NCBI GenBank assembly: GCA_024449915.1
Contig: JAMZAV010000788.1
Span: forward strand, 310,001 to 374,000
Length of the DNA stretch: 64,000 nucleotides
Source: Sweltsa coloradensis
Taxonomy: Eukaryota; Arthropoda; Insecta; Plecoptera; Chloroperlidae
Direction of reading: 5' to 3'
The notes beneath the pieces are model-generated. The model was given only the letters and a program-made list of their open reading frames with translations, was not told the origin of the DNA and did not search any database. Positions 1 to 13,200 of this stretch are shown one piece after another. Made by a program: the position numbers and the translations under genes. The number at the start of each line of letters is the position of its first letter. Position 1 is the first letter of the stretch.

Positions 1-535
1 TTCTTTTATTATATTTATTTCACCTTTTTATGAGTATAAAGGGGCATATCTGAAATGAATTTTGGCTTGCTTGCCTACTAACTGCTAGCATGCTAGCAAC
101 AATGAGAATGAGAGTGACGATACAAGCAGAGCTGTGTTTGGCTGGTTGTGAGTTAGCAGACAAGTTGTTAGCAGGTAAGCAGGCCCGAATGTGTATTTTA
201 GATACGTCTTAAGTGCAAATCAGGTGCTAGGCTACAGATACAAATTGATGATATAAAAACATGACGAAAGATGGAATTTGATAAAATATAAGTATAAAAT
301 AAAACAATAGGCATGTGAATTTACATACTAAAATTGAAGTAAAACACAATATTATTAAAATTAGTCGTGGTGGAATTCATAAACGGAGTAGTATAATATG
401 GTTTTGATAAAAATAAATTATTTGTTCTTGATTTTGAAAGAACTTGGGAATTGATGATTAATTTGATGCCCAAACTAACTAGAAGACGAGCTGTAAGCAG
501 GCTAGCAGTGAACAGGTTAATAGTTAGGTTAGGAC
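1..535. other. AT-rich sequence in FATP intron 2, nothing recognised
   Basis: Should belong to the intron after FATP exon 2. It has short repeats of GCTAGCA near 85-100 and 500 but no exon with splice sites on either strand. Confidence 0.5.
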
Positions 536-1102
536 ACTAAGAAAACGCTAAAGTCCCGTCGCGTTGATGGATGAGCTTTTTTGTAAGTTTTTAGTTTGCG
601 TAGGATCTATTTACTTAACAAGTGCCTTTTGAACGCATTGTTGGTGATTGTTGTCAAGTTTCTATTGTTACTTGTAAATTGTTATTATAAACCTAAAAAA
701 ACTCATATTAAAACCTTTATTCTATGGATTCTGGCTAACTTTTTCAACTTTTTCTTTCAAAAAGCAATACATCACCATTACCTTAATGTCCATGTGAAAT
801 ATGAACGTTGTAGCCCCACCCGTTTGGTCAGAATCGGCCCAAATGTCACGAAAATATCGCACTAAAAATCGAAAAAAATCGTAAAGTACGATATTCATGA
901 GAAATATTTCTTCGATTGTACCCAAAAACAATACACCTCTAAGTTCAGAGATTTCGAAGGTCCCCTCCAATTTTCATCAAGATCGGATATGCCGTTTGCC
1001 TGGTAGAGAGTTAACAAACAGACAGAAAAAAAACAAAAAAAAAACACCCGAGCAAATTTTTTGGGGGTCAGTGAAATTGAAGTCTTCGCTTCGCTCATCC
1101 AA
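536..1102 (-). mobile_element. HINE family A, complete copy
   Basis: Read on the minus strand it starts TTGGATGAGCGAAGCGAAG, has a T-rich simple tract, then the common core (ACCTTCGAAATCTCTGAAC, then CCAAACGGGTGGGGCTACAA), an internal inverted GCTCATCC, a hairpin AACGC/GCGTT and the end CTTAG-T. Asymmetric inverted repeat plus terminal hairpin is the Helitron2/Helentron plan; no protein is encoded. Lies in FATP, 46 bases 3' of exon 2. Confidence 0.75.
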
Positions 1103-1148
1103 CAACCTGAAGGTCACACTACGTGTGAGGGAAGGTCAGGAGACTCAC

Positions 1149-1299
1149 GTCACGGTTGGTCCATGTGCGCTCCTCGAAGATGAAACAAGGTTTGTTCGGC
1201 TGTTTCGCCGCATGGGCGCTGAAGGTTGACACTACAGTGGCGTTCTCTTGTTTCTGGCGACGGGCTATCCTTGTCACTCGCAGGAAACGGTTCACGCCA
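1149..1299 (-). CDS. FATP exon 2
   Basis: Acceptor TTTGTTTCAG just right of 1299, donor GTGAGT just left of 1149; one base plus 50 codons, ending in phase 0. It encodes the start of the acyl-CoA synthetase region (ATVVSTFSAHAAKQPNKPCF, then FEERTW). The other two frames contain stops. A HINE copy (536-1102) begins 46 bases downstream of this exon. Confidence 0.85.
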
Positions 1300-4200
1300 C
1301 TGAAACAAAAACAGAACTCAGAATGAAATACTTGGACCAGTTGTAACCGTCCATTTCTCGGGGTGGCTCTTTATGGCATTTGAATTCTATGGTTAGTTTG
1401 AATTCTATTCGTGATCCCAAATCAAAAGGGCTGGAAAAGAACAAAACAGATCGATATTTCTAAAATTTTGATTATTAATACAAACGTGCTCAAATTACAA
1501 AGCACACAAATGTTACACATATACACAAAATCAGAAAAAATACATATTTCCATCCAAGCATAGAAAACTATTATTGTTTTATTTTAAAGTAATAGGCTAC
1601 ATAAAAATTTTTCCAAAAAATTATAAATTTAGCCCGAAAAAAAAATCAGCAAAAATTGCAATTTCATTTTGTAAAATTATAAATCTAAATTTATAAAATT
1701 CATTAAAATGGTACTCCAATGGGGATGAAATAATAATAGTGTAAAATGATTCCCAAAACTTATTTTAAGAGTAAGGTGCATATCCTTTGTAAACATATCT
1801 ACAAATACAATATCACTTCAATCACTAACAAAATGTGCAAGACCAGGTAAAGGCTTAGTTAATATATTCAAAATGTCTGCGGCTAACTCTCTACCCAGAA
1901 TTCATGAGATGATTTTGGTCACTGCTAGGGGTTCACTGGGCGAGTTTGAATATTTCTTTACTCAGCACCTCCGCCAAGGGGAGTTGAACGCTGGAATAAA
2001 TGTAGTATAATTTCGTAAAGCTTCGCTGCCTGTTATACTTTCAATATATCCGCCTGACATGTTGTTTTTAATGTGTAAATTAATGCATAGACTTGCATAG
2101 CCTAGAGAGTGCGTAAATGCAATTAATGCTGTGCTTTCCTGAAATTCTTTCACTTTTTTATATTTACATTATAATTTATTAAGCGAGCGAAGCGAGCGTT
2201 TCCATTTGACTCTGCCGGAAAAATTAGTCACTGGTTTTGTTTTTTTTTTGTTTGTTTGTTTGTTTTTGTTTTTTTGTTTGTTTGTTTTTTTTTTGTATGT
2301 CTCGCGATAACGTTCGAACGGAGGCTCGGATCGAGTTGAAATTTTGACCATCCGCAAGCTTTGTTCTCGATTGAATGCCATTAGTTTTGTGGCAAAATCG
2401 TTCAAAAAGTTAAAAAGTTACATTAAAGTTAATCGAAAGTTTTTTTTTCAAACTAACCGGCGACAAAATCTGAGATAGCCAAATCATTTAGAATGTCCGT
2501 CCGGTCAAGAATATGTAAATTTTATTTTGATCCGTTTAAGTAGTGTAGATGGAAATTACATTATAACAAAAGTAACGTTGCCATGGCAACGAAAAGACGC
2601 GCGAAGTTTCTATCTAATACACTGCCACCTAGAAGTAATCAAAATACTTTCGAGAAAGCAGTCTATTATTTGTCACCAAAGAGTTTAAATAGTTTTCCCA
2701 AGAAGTCAAGGTTCCTCTAGATGGCGGTGGATTTTAACCACAAAGTAAAGGTTTACACACGGATTTACCCAAATACCTTGGCAATAATAAATAATATTGG
2801 AAACGAAAAACGCCATAAATTTTATGTGCAATGTGGGTCTAGCTATAGCACGTGCTCGCTTATCAACGCGTCCAACTGAGCGTTTCCTAGTTAATATTTA
2901 ATACAATTCAGAAATTACAAAATCCATCCCGATCGGAGTTCGAACCAGAGTCTCCCACATTCCGGGCAGGTGCCTTAGCCAACTAGATCACCTATAAAAC
3001 TGAATGTTTAAAAAAATCTGAATTGTATTAAATAATAATAATTCCACCTACGGGAGTGTTTCCCGACTATCCAAATCGAGAAATATTATTATTTATGTTA
3101 ATTTAATTTGTCCTTGACATCATTTTCAACGTACACTTTGACACAATTTTCAATGTGTAAGCTTAATAATAAAGGCAGCATGTGACTACTTCATTAATTT
3201 TAAGTGGTCAACAACTTTTTTAGTGAGATATTTTATCACTTATTGAGTCATTGATTTTTTTGTGGTCTTACGAAATCTTTGTTATGATACGTGAACGTAT
3301 AATCTGAATTTCTGACTTTTTGAAGTGTTTGAAACCTTTTGACGTAAAATAACTATTCTGAAGGTTGTCCATTTGTGTTTCCATTTGGTAAAAGTATGTT
3401 TGATACTCCGAAAAGAAATGAGATACATCTGATGTATTGATTTCGTGCATAACAAATGATGTTCTCTTGTAGAGGTCTTACAAACTTCAAGTAAGGCATC
3501 AATAATTCTTGTCTTATAGCTAGAAGAGTTCATGTTTTATTATTTAAAAAAGTTTAGAGTTAATACTTAGTAAAAACAACCTGACATTACCGAGATGGAA
3601 ATGGCAGCCAGTTTCCGGAACATCTTTATTTATTTAGAGAATTTTTATCCACTTAACTGTTTTAAATAAGGTATAAAATTCAAATCGCATAGAGATATTT
3701 TTTCTCAATTTTGTTACGGGTTGGACGAATCTGTACAGTGAGTCAGGCACGTAGGAACTATTTCAAATCGAGTGGGAGGGGGGGGGGGGGGAAATGATGA
3801 TTTTTTCTGCATTCTAGACACAACTAGCCGCAAGTCAGCACACCACAGTATACGGACTGCAACTAGTTTTCCATTATAGCCGTGGTGATAAACATCGTAT
3901 TGGATGTTTAACATTATAAAGTAGGGGGTCTCCCCCCCCCCCTTCCTACGCACCTGCACTAAGTAATTTCAAACATATATTTTGTCTCCGCGGTGACTAA
4001 TCTTACGATTGGGTCGCAAGTCCGAGGCGTATGACACCACGAGGACGCTGGTTCGAGTCCCGCATGAGGCACGGGTTTCTGTAATTGTCCTTCACCTTCG
4101 TCGTCTATCACCCCCCATAAATTCAATTCAATTCAATTTATTTCCATTTAATACAGATATACAGAAATCTTTTATCATAGTTAACTGTAGATACCACTAC

Positions 4201-7200
4201 CCGTACCCACAAAAGAACATCAATGTCTTGAACGTAAGAAGTGGCTTCTTGTATGGATTCTACATTCTAAGAACTTAGGAAGTATGTCAATTAACTATCA
4301 TGTATATATCAAATTTAACGTTATTTCTACAAACATGTTACTTTACATTATTATTACCTTTATGTTTAAAATACATATGTAATTAATCAGATAGAAGACA
4401 CGTATTATCAAAAATGTAAGACAAAAATTGGAAGATGAAAGATGAAAATTACGATAGATATGTTATTATAATTTAGACAAGGCGTTATAAGCAACAAAAA
4501 CATCATCATTGTGAACAATCTCATCACCAATAATTAGATAATACTAAAGAAACGAGTGTATAATACATATATTTCTCTTGTTATTTTAACTAGGAAAACG
4601 CTAAAGTCCCGCCGCGTTGATGGATGAGCTTTTTAAAGTTTTTAGTTTGCGTGGGACATCTTTACTTTTGCAAGTGCTTTGTTTTTCTGCCTACGCATTG
4701 TAGGTGGTTGTTGTCAAGTTTCTCTTGTTACTTGTCAATTGGTATTATTTACCGTAAAAACTTATAAATATAAATCATTGGACTTTTTCACTGTTAGTTA
4801 AAAAATAAATAATATTTTGTTAACTAACAGTGAAAAAGTCCAATGATTTATATTTATAACGTTACTACCTGTTATATAGTTTCATTTTTTATAGTAAAAA
4901 CTTATATTAAAAACTTTATTTCTATGGATTCTGGTTAACTTTTTCAACTTTTTCTTTCAAAAGGTACTACATCACCATAACCTTAATGTCCATGTATAAT
5001 ATGAACGTTGTAGCCCCACCCGTTTGGTCAGAATTGGCCCAAATAGCACAAAAATATCGCACAAAAAGTAAAAAAACGTATATTTAAAGCTTTATTGGAT
5101 GAGCGAAGCGAAGACTTCAATTTCACCGACCCCCCAAAAAATTTAGCTCGATGTGTTTTTTTGTTTGTTTTTTTTTTTTTTGTTTTTTTTTTCGTCTGTT
5201 TGTTCGCTCTCTACCGGGCAAACGGCATATGCGATCTTGATGAAAATTTGACACGACCTTCGTTTTCTCTGAACTTAGACTTGCCACGTTTTTGGGTACA
5301 ATCGAAGAAATATTTCTCATGAATATCGTACTTTTACGATTTTTTTCGATTTTTAGTGCGATATTTTCGTGCCATTTGGGCCGATTCTGACCAAACGGGT
5401 GGAGCTACAACGTTCATATTTCACATACACATTAAGGTTATGGTGATGTATTGCTTTCTGAAAGAAAAAGTTGAAAAAGGTAGCAAGAATCGAGAGAAAT
5501 AAAGCTTTTAATATACGTTTTTTGACTTTTTGTGCGATATTTTCGTGCCATTTCGGCCAATTCTGACCAAACGGGTGGGGCTACAACGTTCATATTATAC
5601 ATGGACATTAAGGTTATGGTTATGTAGTACCTTTTGAAAGAAAAAGTGGAAAAATTTAGCCAGAATCCATAGAAATAAAGCTTTTAATACAAGTTTTTTA
5701 CGGTAAATAATACCAATTGACAAGAAACAAAAGAAACTTGACAACATTCACCTAGAATGCGTAGGCAGCAAAACAAAGCACTTGCAAAAGTAAAGATATC
5801 CCACGCAAACTAAAACTTTAAAAAGCTCATCCATCAACGCGGCGGGACTTTAGCGTTTTCCTAGTTTCTATAGATTCTGGCTAACTTTTTCAACTTTTTC
5901 TTTCAAAAGCAATACATCACCATTACCTTAATGTCGATGTGAAATATGAACGTTGTAGCCCCACCCGTTTGGTCAGAATCGGCCCAAATGTCACGAAAAT
6001 ATCGCACTAAAAATCGAAAAAAATCGTAAAAGTACGATATTCATGAGAAATATTTCTTCGATTGTACCCAAAAACGTGGCAAGTCTAAGTTCAGAGATTT
6101 CGAAGGTCCTGTCAAATTTTCATCAAGATCGCATATGCCGTTTGCCCGGTAGAGAGCGAACAAACAGACAGAAAAACAAACAAAAAAACAAACAAAAAAA
6201 CACCCGAGCTAAATTTTTGGGGGGGTCGGTGAAATTGAAGTCTTCGCTTCGCTCATCCAATTAAATTTAAACTAGGAAAACGCTAAAGTCCCGCCGCGTT
6301 GATGGATGAGCGTTTTTGTAAGTTTTTAGTTTGCGTGGGACCACTTTTCCTTTGCAAGTGCTTTGTGAATGCATTGTAGGTGACTGTTGTCAAGTTTCAA
6401 TTGTTTCTTGTTAGTTGTTATTACAAACCTAAAAAACACATTTAATTAGTTAACCTTTATTTCTATGCATTCTGGCTAACTTTGTCAACTTTTGCAACTT
6501 TTTCTTACAAAAGGTACTACATCACCATAACCGTAATGTCCATGTGAAATATGAACGTTGTTGCCCCACCCGTTTGGTCAAAATCGGCCCAAATGTCACG
6601 AAAATATCGCACTTAAAGTAAAAAAACTCATATTAAAACCTTTATTTCTATAGATTCTAGCTAACTTTTTCAACTTTTTCTTTCAAAAGGTACTACATCA
6701 CCATAACCTTAATGTCCATGTGAAATATGAACGTTGTAGCCCCACCCGTTTGGTCACAATCGGTCCAAATGCGACGAAAATATCGCACTAAAAATCGAAA
6801 AACTCATATTAAAACCTTTATTTCTATAGATTCTAGATAACTTTCTAAGCTTTTTATTTTAAAAAGTACTTCATCACCATAACCTCAATGTCCATGTGAA
6901 ATATGAACGTTGTAGCCCCACCCGTTTGGTCAGAATCGGCCCAAATGTGACGAAAATATCGAACTAAAAATCGAAAAACTCAAATTAAAACCTTTATTTA
7001 TATGGGTTCTAGCTAACTTTTTCAGCTTTTTGTTTCAAAAGGTACTACATCACCATAATCCTAAAGTTCATGTGAAATATGAACGTTGTAGCCCCACCCG
7101 TTTGGTCAGAATCGACCCAAATGTGACGAAAATATCGCACTAAAAATCGAAAAAAATCGTAAAAGTACGATATTCATGAGAAATATTTCTTCGATTGTAC

Positions 7201-10200
7201 CCAAAAACGTAGCAAGTCTAAGTTCAGAGAAAACGAAGGTCCCCTCAAATTTTCATCAAGATCGCATATGCCGTTTGCCCGGTAGAGAGCGAACAAACAG
7301 ACAGAAAAACAAACAAAAAACAAACAAAAACAAACAAAAAAACATTGGAGCTAAATTTTTTGGGGTCAGTGAAATTGAAGTCTTCGCTTCGCTCGCTGCG
7401 CTCGCTACCCTCATCCAATAACAAGGAAATGATAATATAATCAAAATAGAGCAGTGGCAAAAGGTGCAGAGAAAGGCAGCTAGGATGGGCAAGGATGAGA
7501 AATGGAGAAATGACACTGATAAAAATGGGTTGGTGGTATAAAGCGTAACTATAGTGTGATACAACACAATAGTGTGACAGGAATGTTCCAGGACGTAGGA
7601 TTGGAATCGCTTTAGTTAAGAAGAAGGAGGGAAGCACAGGGCTGTGAATGGTTGGTGGATGCTAAAAAAAGGAAATACTAGGCTCACAAACTTTAAATGA
7701 CGTTTGGTAGGAAAGTGGAGGAAGATGGCTGAGGAAAATTATACAATTAATTTAATACAATTAAGAAGTTAAAAAATCCATCCCGATCGGGGCTCGAACT
7801 AAGGCGCCTACCTGGAATGTGGGAGACTCGGGTTCGAACCTCGATCGGGATGGATTTTTAATCTCTAAATTGTATTAAATATTAACAATTCCGCCTACGG
7901 GAGTGCCCTGACTAACCAAATCGAGAAATACACAATTATTGTAAATGGAAATAAATTGAAATAGTTACATGGATCGTAAAATAAGTAAATATATAATCAA
8001 ATAAGATGAATATCAATCAATCAATCGTCCGGCCATCTGTAGTGGAAAAATTGTGACATCAAGGCAGATTCCAGTTTAAATAGTAGCATGTATGTCCTTC
8101 GGTTCAGGGACAAACTACAATTTTTAACAGGTATATTATTTGAAGCTATGTATAGACTCAACAAAAAAAGATTCGGATCATATTCTAGGGACACTGGATT
8201 TTAGTCATGGCCCATTTAACAATAATCATTTAATAATAATTCGTGATTAAATCCAGGATTTAGAATCCGGAAACAGAATATGTGAAATTAATACAGAACC
8301 TTACACTGTTAAAACTACAACGTATTACTCATATTTCGTGGATTTCGTCAGCATCAGCGAGACCAACCGTTTTAAAAGTTTAAACCAAGAATGGTTCTGT
8401 AGAAGTTTTTATAAATATTTTTGATATCTTTACAACTTTTACAACTTTATGGCAAGCATGAAATACTATATAAAGACAATACAGATACGACTTTTGTGAA
8501 AGCCTGTAATTGTATCTTTTCAATCATATCAAGCGTACAACAAAATTACATCGCTTGTTGGATTCTAAAACAAGTAAATTTGACGAGGCATATAGGGTTA
8601 CAGTCAGCCATGCCAAACTTTCAATAAATTGTCGTCATAATATCGTCATTGGAATGGTGTGTTAAATAATTCAAATGTGAAATAAAATAAATTTAAAATG
8701 AATTTAATTGAATAGAATAGTATAAAAAAGGTAAACTAAACTAAAATACATTTTCCTGGTAAAATGTGTAAAACGTGAATTACATTTTTATGAAAGAACG
8801 GTCTGTTTTGTCGCGTTGATGGCCAACGTTTTTTTATTTTATTTCTATTTATGTATATAATGTATATTCAGTTTAAAAAACTGATTTACAAATAAGGAGA
8901 AGTAAATAAATCTAATTACATAGATGCAGACACTACAACAAACTACAGTTAAGTAAATATTTGTTGAAATAGTAATATTACATCAACAATGTACACAATT
9001 TTGGTAACAAATTCAAAAAGGATATTAAATGCAATTAATTAATGATCGACATATAAAAAGGGTGAAAAAGAAAAAATCGAAACGGAAAGGAATATAGGGG
9101 TTAAAATCCTCAAAAAAGCAAAACGATAAGAAAAAAACAGATTTATTAGACGATCCCACTCAAATGAATACGAGGTTAGCTAAAAATCAGGAACAGCAAT
9201 TATCAGGCAGTAATCAAACATTCGCGGAAGAAACCACCGAACGCGAATATTCATTCTTGTGTTCAAATCTTGACAACAATTTAGCAAAAGATCAAAGCCC
9301 ATGTTGTCGTCTCATGATTTAAGATTATTATGGATGATGTTTACGACGAAGAAAACTAAATGGTCTTCGAATTTCGAAACGTCAATTAAATATACCACCG
9401 TGACAGACGAGCTCGATCAAACACAAACGTGTCGTCTACGATTCTACGGGTCGCGAGATACTTTAATGTTCTAGAATGTAAAATAATCACATACGTATTA
9501 CATAAAGATTCACAAATAAACCTACACGAAACATTTATATGACTTTACCAAAAACGTACGTAGTATTAGTCAGGTTTACTATGTATTTTCGTTGAATTTT
9601 TTTGAGATTAGCAGAGTGCCATAATTTCGGAAAGCTTGAAAAGTCGGGAATTTAAAAATCCATGTTTATATTTGCTAGTAATTAGTGCTAGTATTTGCCG
9701 AAAATATGACTCGGCTTCCGAGTGACATAGGAAGTTCATAGGAAATCCTCTTATGATTAAGTACGAATATAAAAATCATAAATCATTTCCTGACTTAGCA
9801 TTGAGTGCAGGATATTTGGTCTCTAAGTAGCAGTTTGAAACTATTGCCGGATTAAAATATTTTTTCTATTTAAACTTTTAACGCACCATTAATAACATCA
9901 AAATAAAATATTTTTGACTTTCATCATAACAATAAGATATCCCATTATATGAAACATCAAAATAATTATGACCAATTAGGTTCTTTGACCAGAGAGAGAA
10001 AACCAGGATATAAAACTAGATTCATTCAACATAAAATATAAACACATAATGAACACCGTTTATTTGTGTTTTAAAAAAAGACTAATACGTTTTGACCCTA
10101 TTCATTGCAGCAATCCCTTTGTTTCTTAAAAAATATAATGTATTTTTGGCATTGAAATGGATAATATTATCCTTACTGAACATCTTGTGTAAATACATTC

Positions 10201-13200
10201 TATTGAAGTCATGCCTTGCCCTGAAATTCTAGTTAGTATGTATATTGATTGGTAAAGGTCACAGATAATATTAATTACCATATTGTTACAAAACTCGTTA
10301 CTTATCTCCGCAAGAACTCAATAAATATTCAATAATGTAAATGAATACACGACAACTACCATAGTACTTGTTCATTATCTGGACCCCCTTTAAATTTTTT
10401 GTTTGGTACCGACGGGGGGGGGGGGGGGCGTCGGTAATTTCTTCATTTGTTTTTGTTTAGAATGAAAACCTTTAACTTGCCGAGCACCAAGGAGGAGACC
10501 GTTGTTGAAACGGAGTGGTGACACGGTACGTACGTGGCGTCTAGAAGGGGCCATTGCTGCTTTGCTACCCCGTTTAACAAGCAGGTTTCAACTGTAATTT
10601 ATGTTAAATTTAGGACATATAGGTTTGAGGGTTTACCACCTTTTGGCAGTTAGCAAATAGCTGTTCGCTCGGCCAAGAAGCATCCTATGTATATAAAATT
10701 CTGCCAACTTATCAATAAAGCATACATGGACGTCCCTACGGTCATATATTTTCAAACTTTTGTCTTGATCAGCCAGAAAATATTCACGAATATAGTCAAT
10801 TTTGGACTTTTTAACAAAATTGAAATTCGTGAAATCTAATTTATTTTTTTATAAATTATTTCAAAACAAATTTTAGAAATGTGTTACCATAGAGACCTTT
10901 TTTTCATTTTCGTGATATATGCTCAAAATTTCAAACAACTGTGGTGTCAGTCAGCCGAGCAAACAGCAAATTGCCTAAAACGCATGTCGTGCACGCTAGG
11001 TTAGGTTACTTAGGAAAGTTAAAGAAGTATTCACCCGCTAAACTAAAAAATATATTTCATTCAGGCTAACTAGTTATGTATTTAGAAATCAACAGAAATA
11101 TTATTGGGTCCACCTTGACCCGGAAAAATGTCGAACTTGGTATTTTTCGAGTTAGGTCCCATCGGCAAAAGTCTCCCATAAGAAATAACATGGGGACGAT
11201 CTTTATGCCCCGTGACCTTAGAGGATTTTGATCCGAAAAAATACTGGTCATTATTGACGTAGTTGACAGCCTTTTCTGTAAATCCTCTATATTTTGTTTT
11301 GTAATTTGGTTAAGTGGTTCGGTCAAAATATTATGATTACGAAGAAGGGGTGTGATTTTGGAAGGCATATTTTTGTGTGTTTTGAGTGTATATTTGTACA
11401 CAGTTTCAAGGCACGATGTAATAAAGGACCATTTTAGATTGGTATGATGCTCTAGTATCTATGTGGAACAAAAAAGAAGCAAGTTAAAGCCGATACAAGA
11501 AATTTCTCAAAACGCAATTTTTCGCAATTTTCATTATCAAAAAATTTAAAAATTCGTGTAAAATCACAGTTACAAGATAAAATTTTTAAACTATCATTTG
11601 AGTGTAGTATTATGCTATATATTATGTGTTAAAAAATATTTTTTCGGGTAACAGCCCCTTTAAGTTAGTTTTTGTTTGTTGTTTTTCAGTTAATTATTAT
11701 TTTTTTAATGGGGTCTTGATAATGAATAAGTATCTAACTAATAAACCTTTCCAAGTGCAAAAGTAAAATGTTAACGGAGACTTTTTTGTATTGATTCTAC
11801 AAAACTTCATTCATTACCAAATGGAAAAGGAATTTGTGTTATAACTTTCATAGCAAGATTTTTGTTGTCCGCCAGAAAACTGATAAAAGAGCTAGTACTA
11901 TCATTTGACAAAAACATTTAATATGCAGTTTCCCAATAATAAGGGTTATGAAGTTTTGTAGAACCAATATAAAAATTCACAGACATTATTATCAACATTA
12001 ACATTAACATTAACGTCATAAACATTCGTGGTTCCATCACCCTTAATTAATAATTAATAATTTAGCATTTTTAATCAGATGATTCCTTGTCTAGTTTGTA
12101 ACCCGTTAACTGTTAACTATTAGTTTGTAACTGAATTTTTGTGACGGTTGTATTTATTAGAGTAATAAAATAGATTAGCTGTGTATAAACTTTACCGCAT
12201 TGGAAAACACAGAAGCATGATAAGTTTGCATAATTAAAAATTTTACAAATGCATTATGAAAAGTTTAAAATAATTTGACATCGATATGGGTATCAAATGA
12301 AAGATACAAATCCGTAGGTTTTTATATGAATAAATTCAGGATGGTAAAATCAACTTTAATTGCATGAATTTGCAGTAATTGGGGGAGGGGGGTATGGGGG
12401 TAGGGAAGGATACTTAAGTCTAAAGTCTAATAAGATACGGGACAGAATTCTGGGGACATTCTTCACACCGTGATAAATTATTCAAAATTCAAAAACGTAC
12501 TGTTAGCAATATTGCAAAGGCGCACCCGAGAACACATGCACAACCTTTGTTTCAAAATCTAAAAATTCTTACCTTATACTGCATATACATTCTTAAATCA
12601 GTCCTATTTGTTATACAAAGCTTTCAGTCACTACGAAAAAAATATGAAATTAATTCATAACCAAACACGGCAACAAAATGACATCCATATAAACTACTTT
12701 ACTAGCAAACTATCTGATAGCCCAACTTAATTCTAGCTATAAACAATTTAAATATTTAATAAACTCCCGAACGAAATTAAAATAATTACATCCATAAATA
12801 GTTTTAAAAATAAAGTAGAGAATCTCTACTAGACAAAGCATAGGTGCGTATTTGGAAGATTATAGTATCTCAACACTTGTGAGCACAACATCAAATCCTC
12901 ATTTGAATGTGAATATGTTAAACTAGGAAAACGCTTAAGTCCCGCCGCGTTGTTGGATGAGCGTAATTGGTGCATTGAGCTGCCATGTGTTATGCGGATT
13001 TTCTGTGGTTCTGTGAAAAAATCATTACATAGTTGAAGATTTTTTTAACATTAATTTAAATTAAATAAAAAATTAACTTTATTTTTTAATTTTTTTAATT
13101 AATCGTAATTTTAAAAAAGAAAAAAATCGTAAAATTGCGATTTTCATAAGAAATAATTATTCGATTGCGCTCAAATTTCACACGAATATATTAATTCATA

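Larger units (their letters stand above)
1300..3737. other. FATP intron 1, left part
   Basis: Apart from the HINE-like fragment (2178-2440) and a family 2 SINE (2895-3085), this is AT-rich sequence without recognisable exons. CGTTGCCATGGCAACG near 2576 is a short perfect palindrome. Confidence 0.5.
7936..12922. other. FATP intron 1, middle part
   Basis: Contains the repeats at 8846 and 11015 and a G15 run at 10414-10428. The rest is AT-rich with no exon candidates; short open frames here lack splice sites and composition bias. Confidence 0.5.

Noticed and set aside
5095..5322. Repeated open frames such as DERSEDFNFTDPPKNLAR ... and, on the other strand, MRNISSIVPKNVASLSSE ...
   Set aside because: They recur at the same place in every HINE on both strands, span the simple T/TTTG tract, differ in length by indels and lack splice sites or protein-family features. 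They are conserved as DNA of the element, not as protein.
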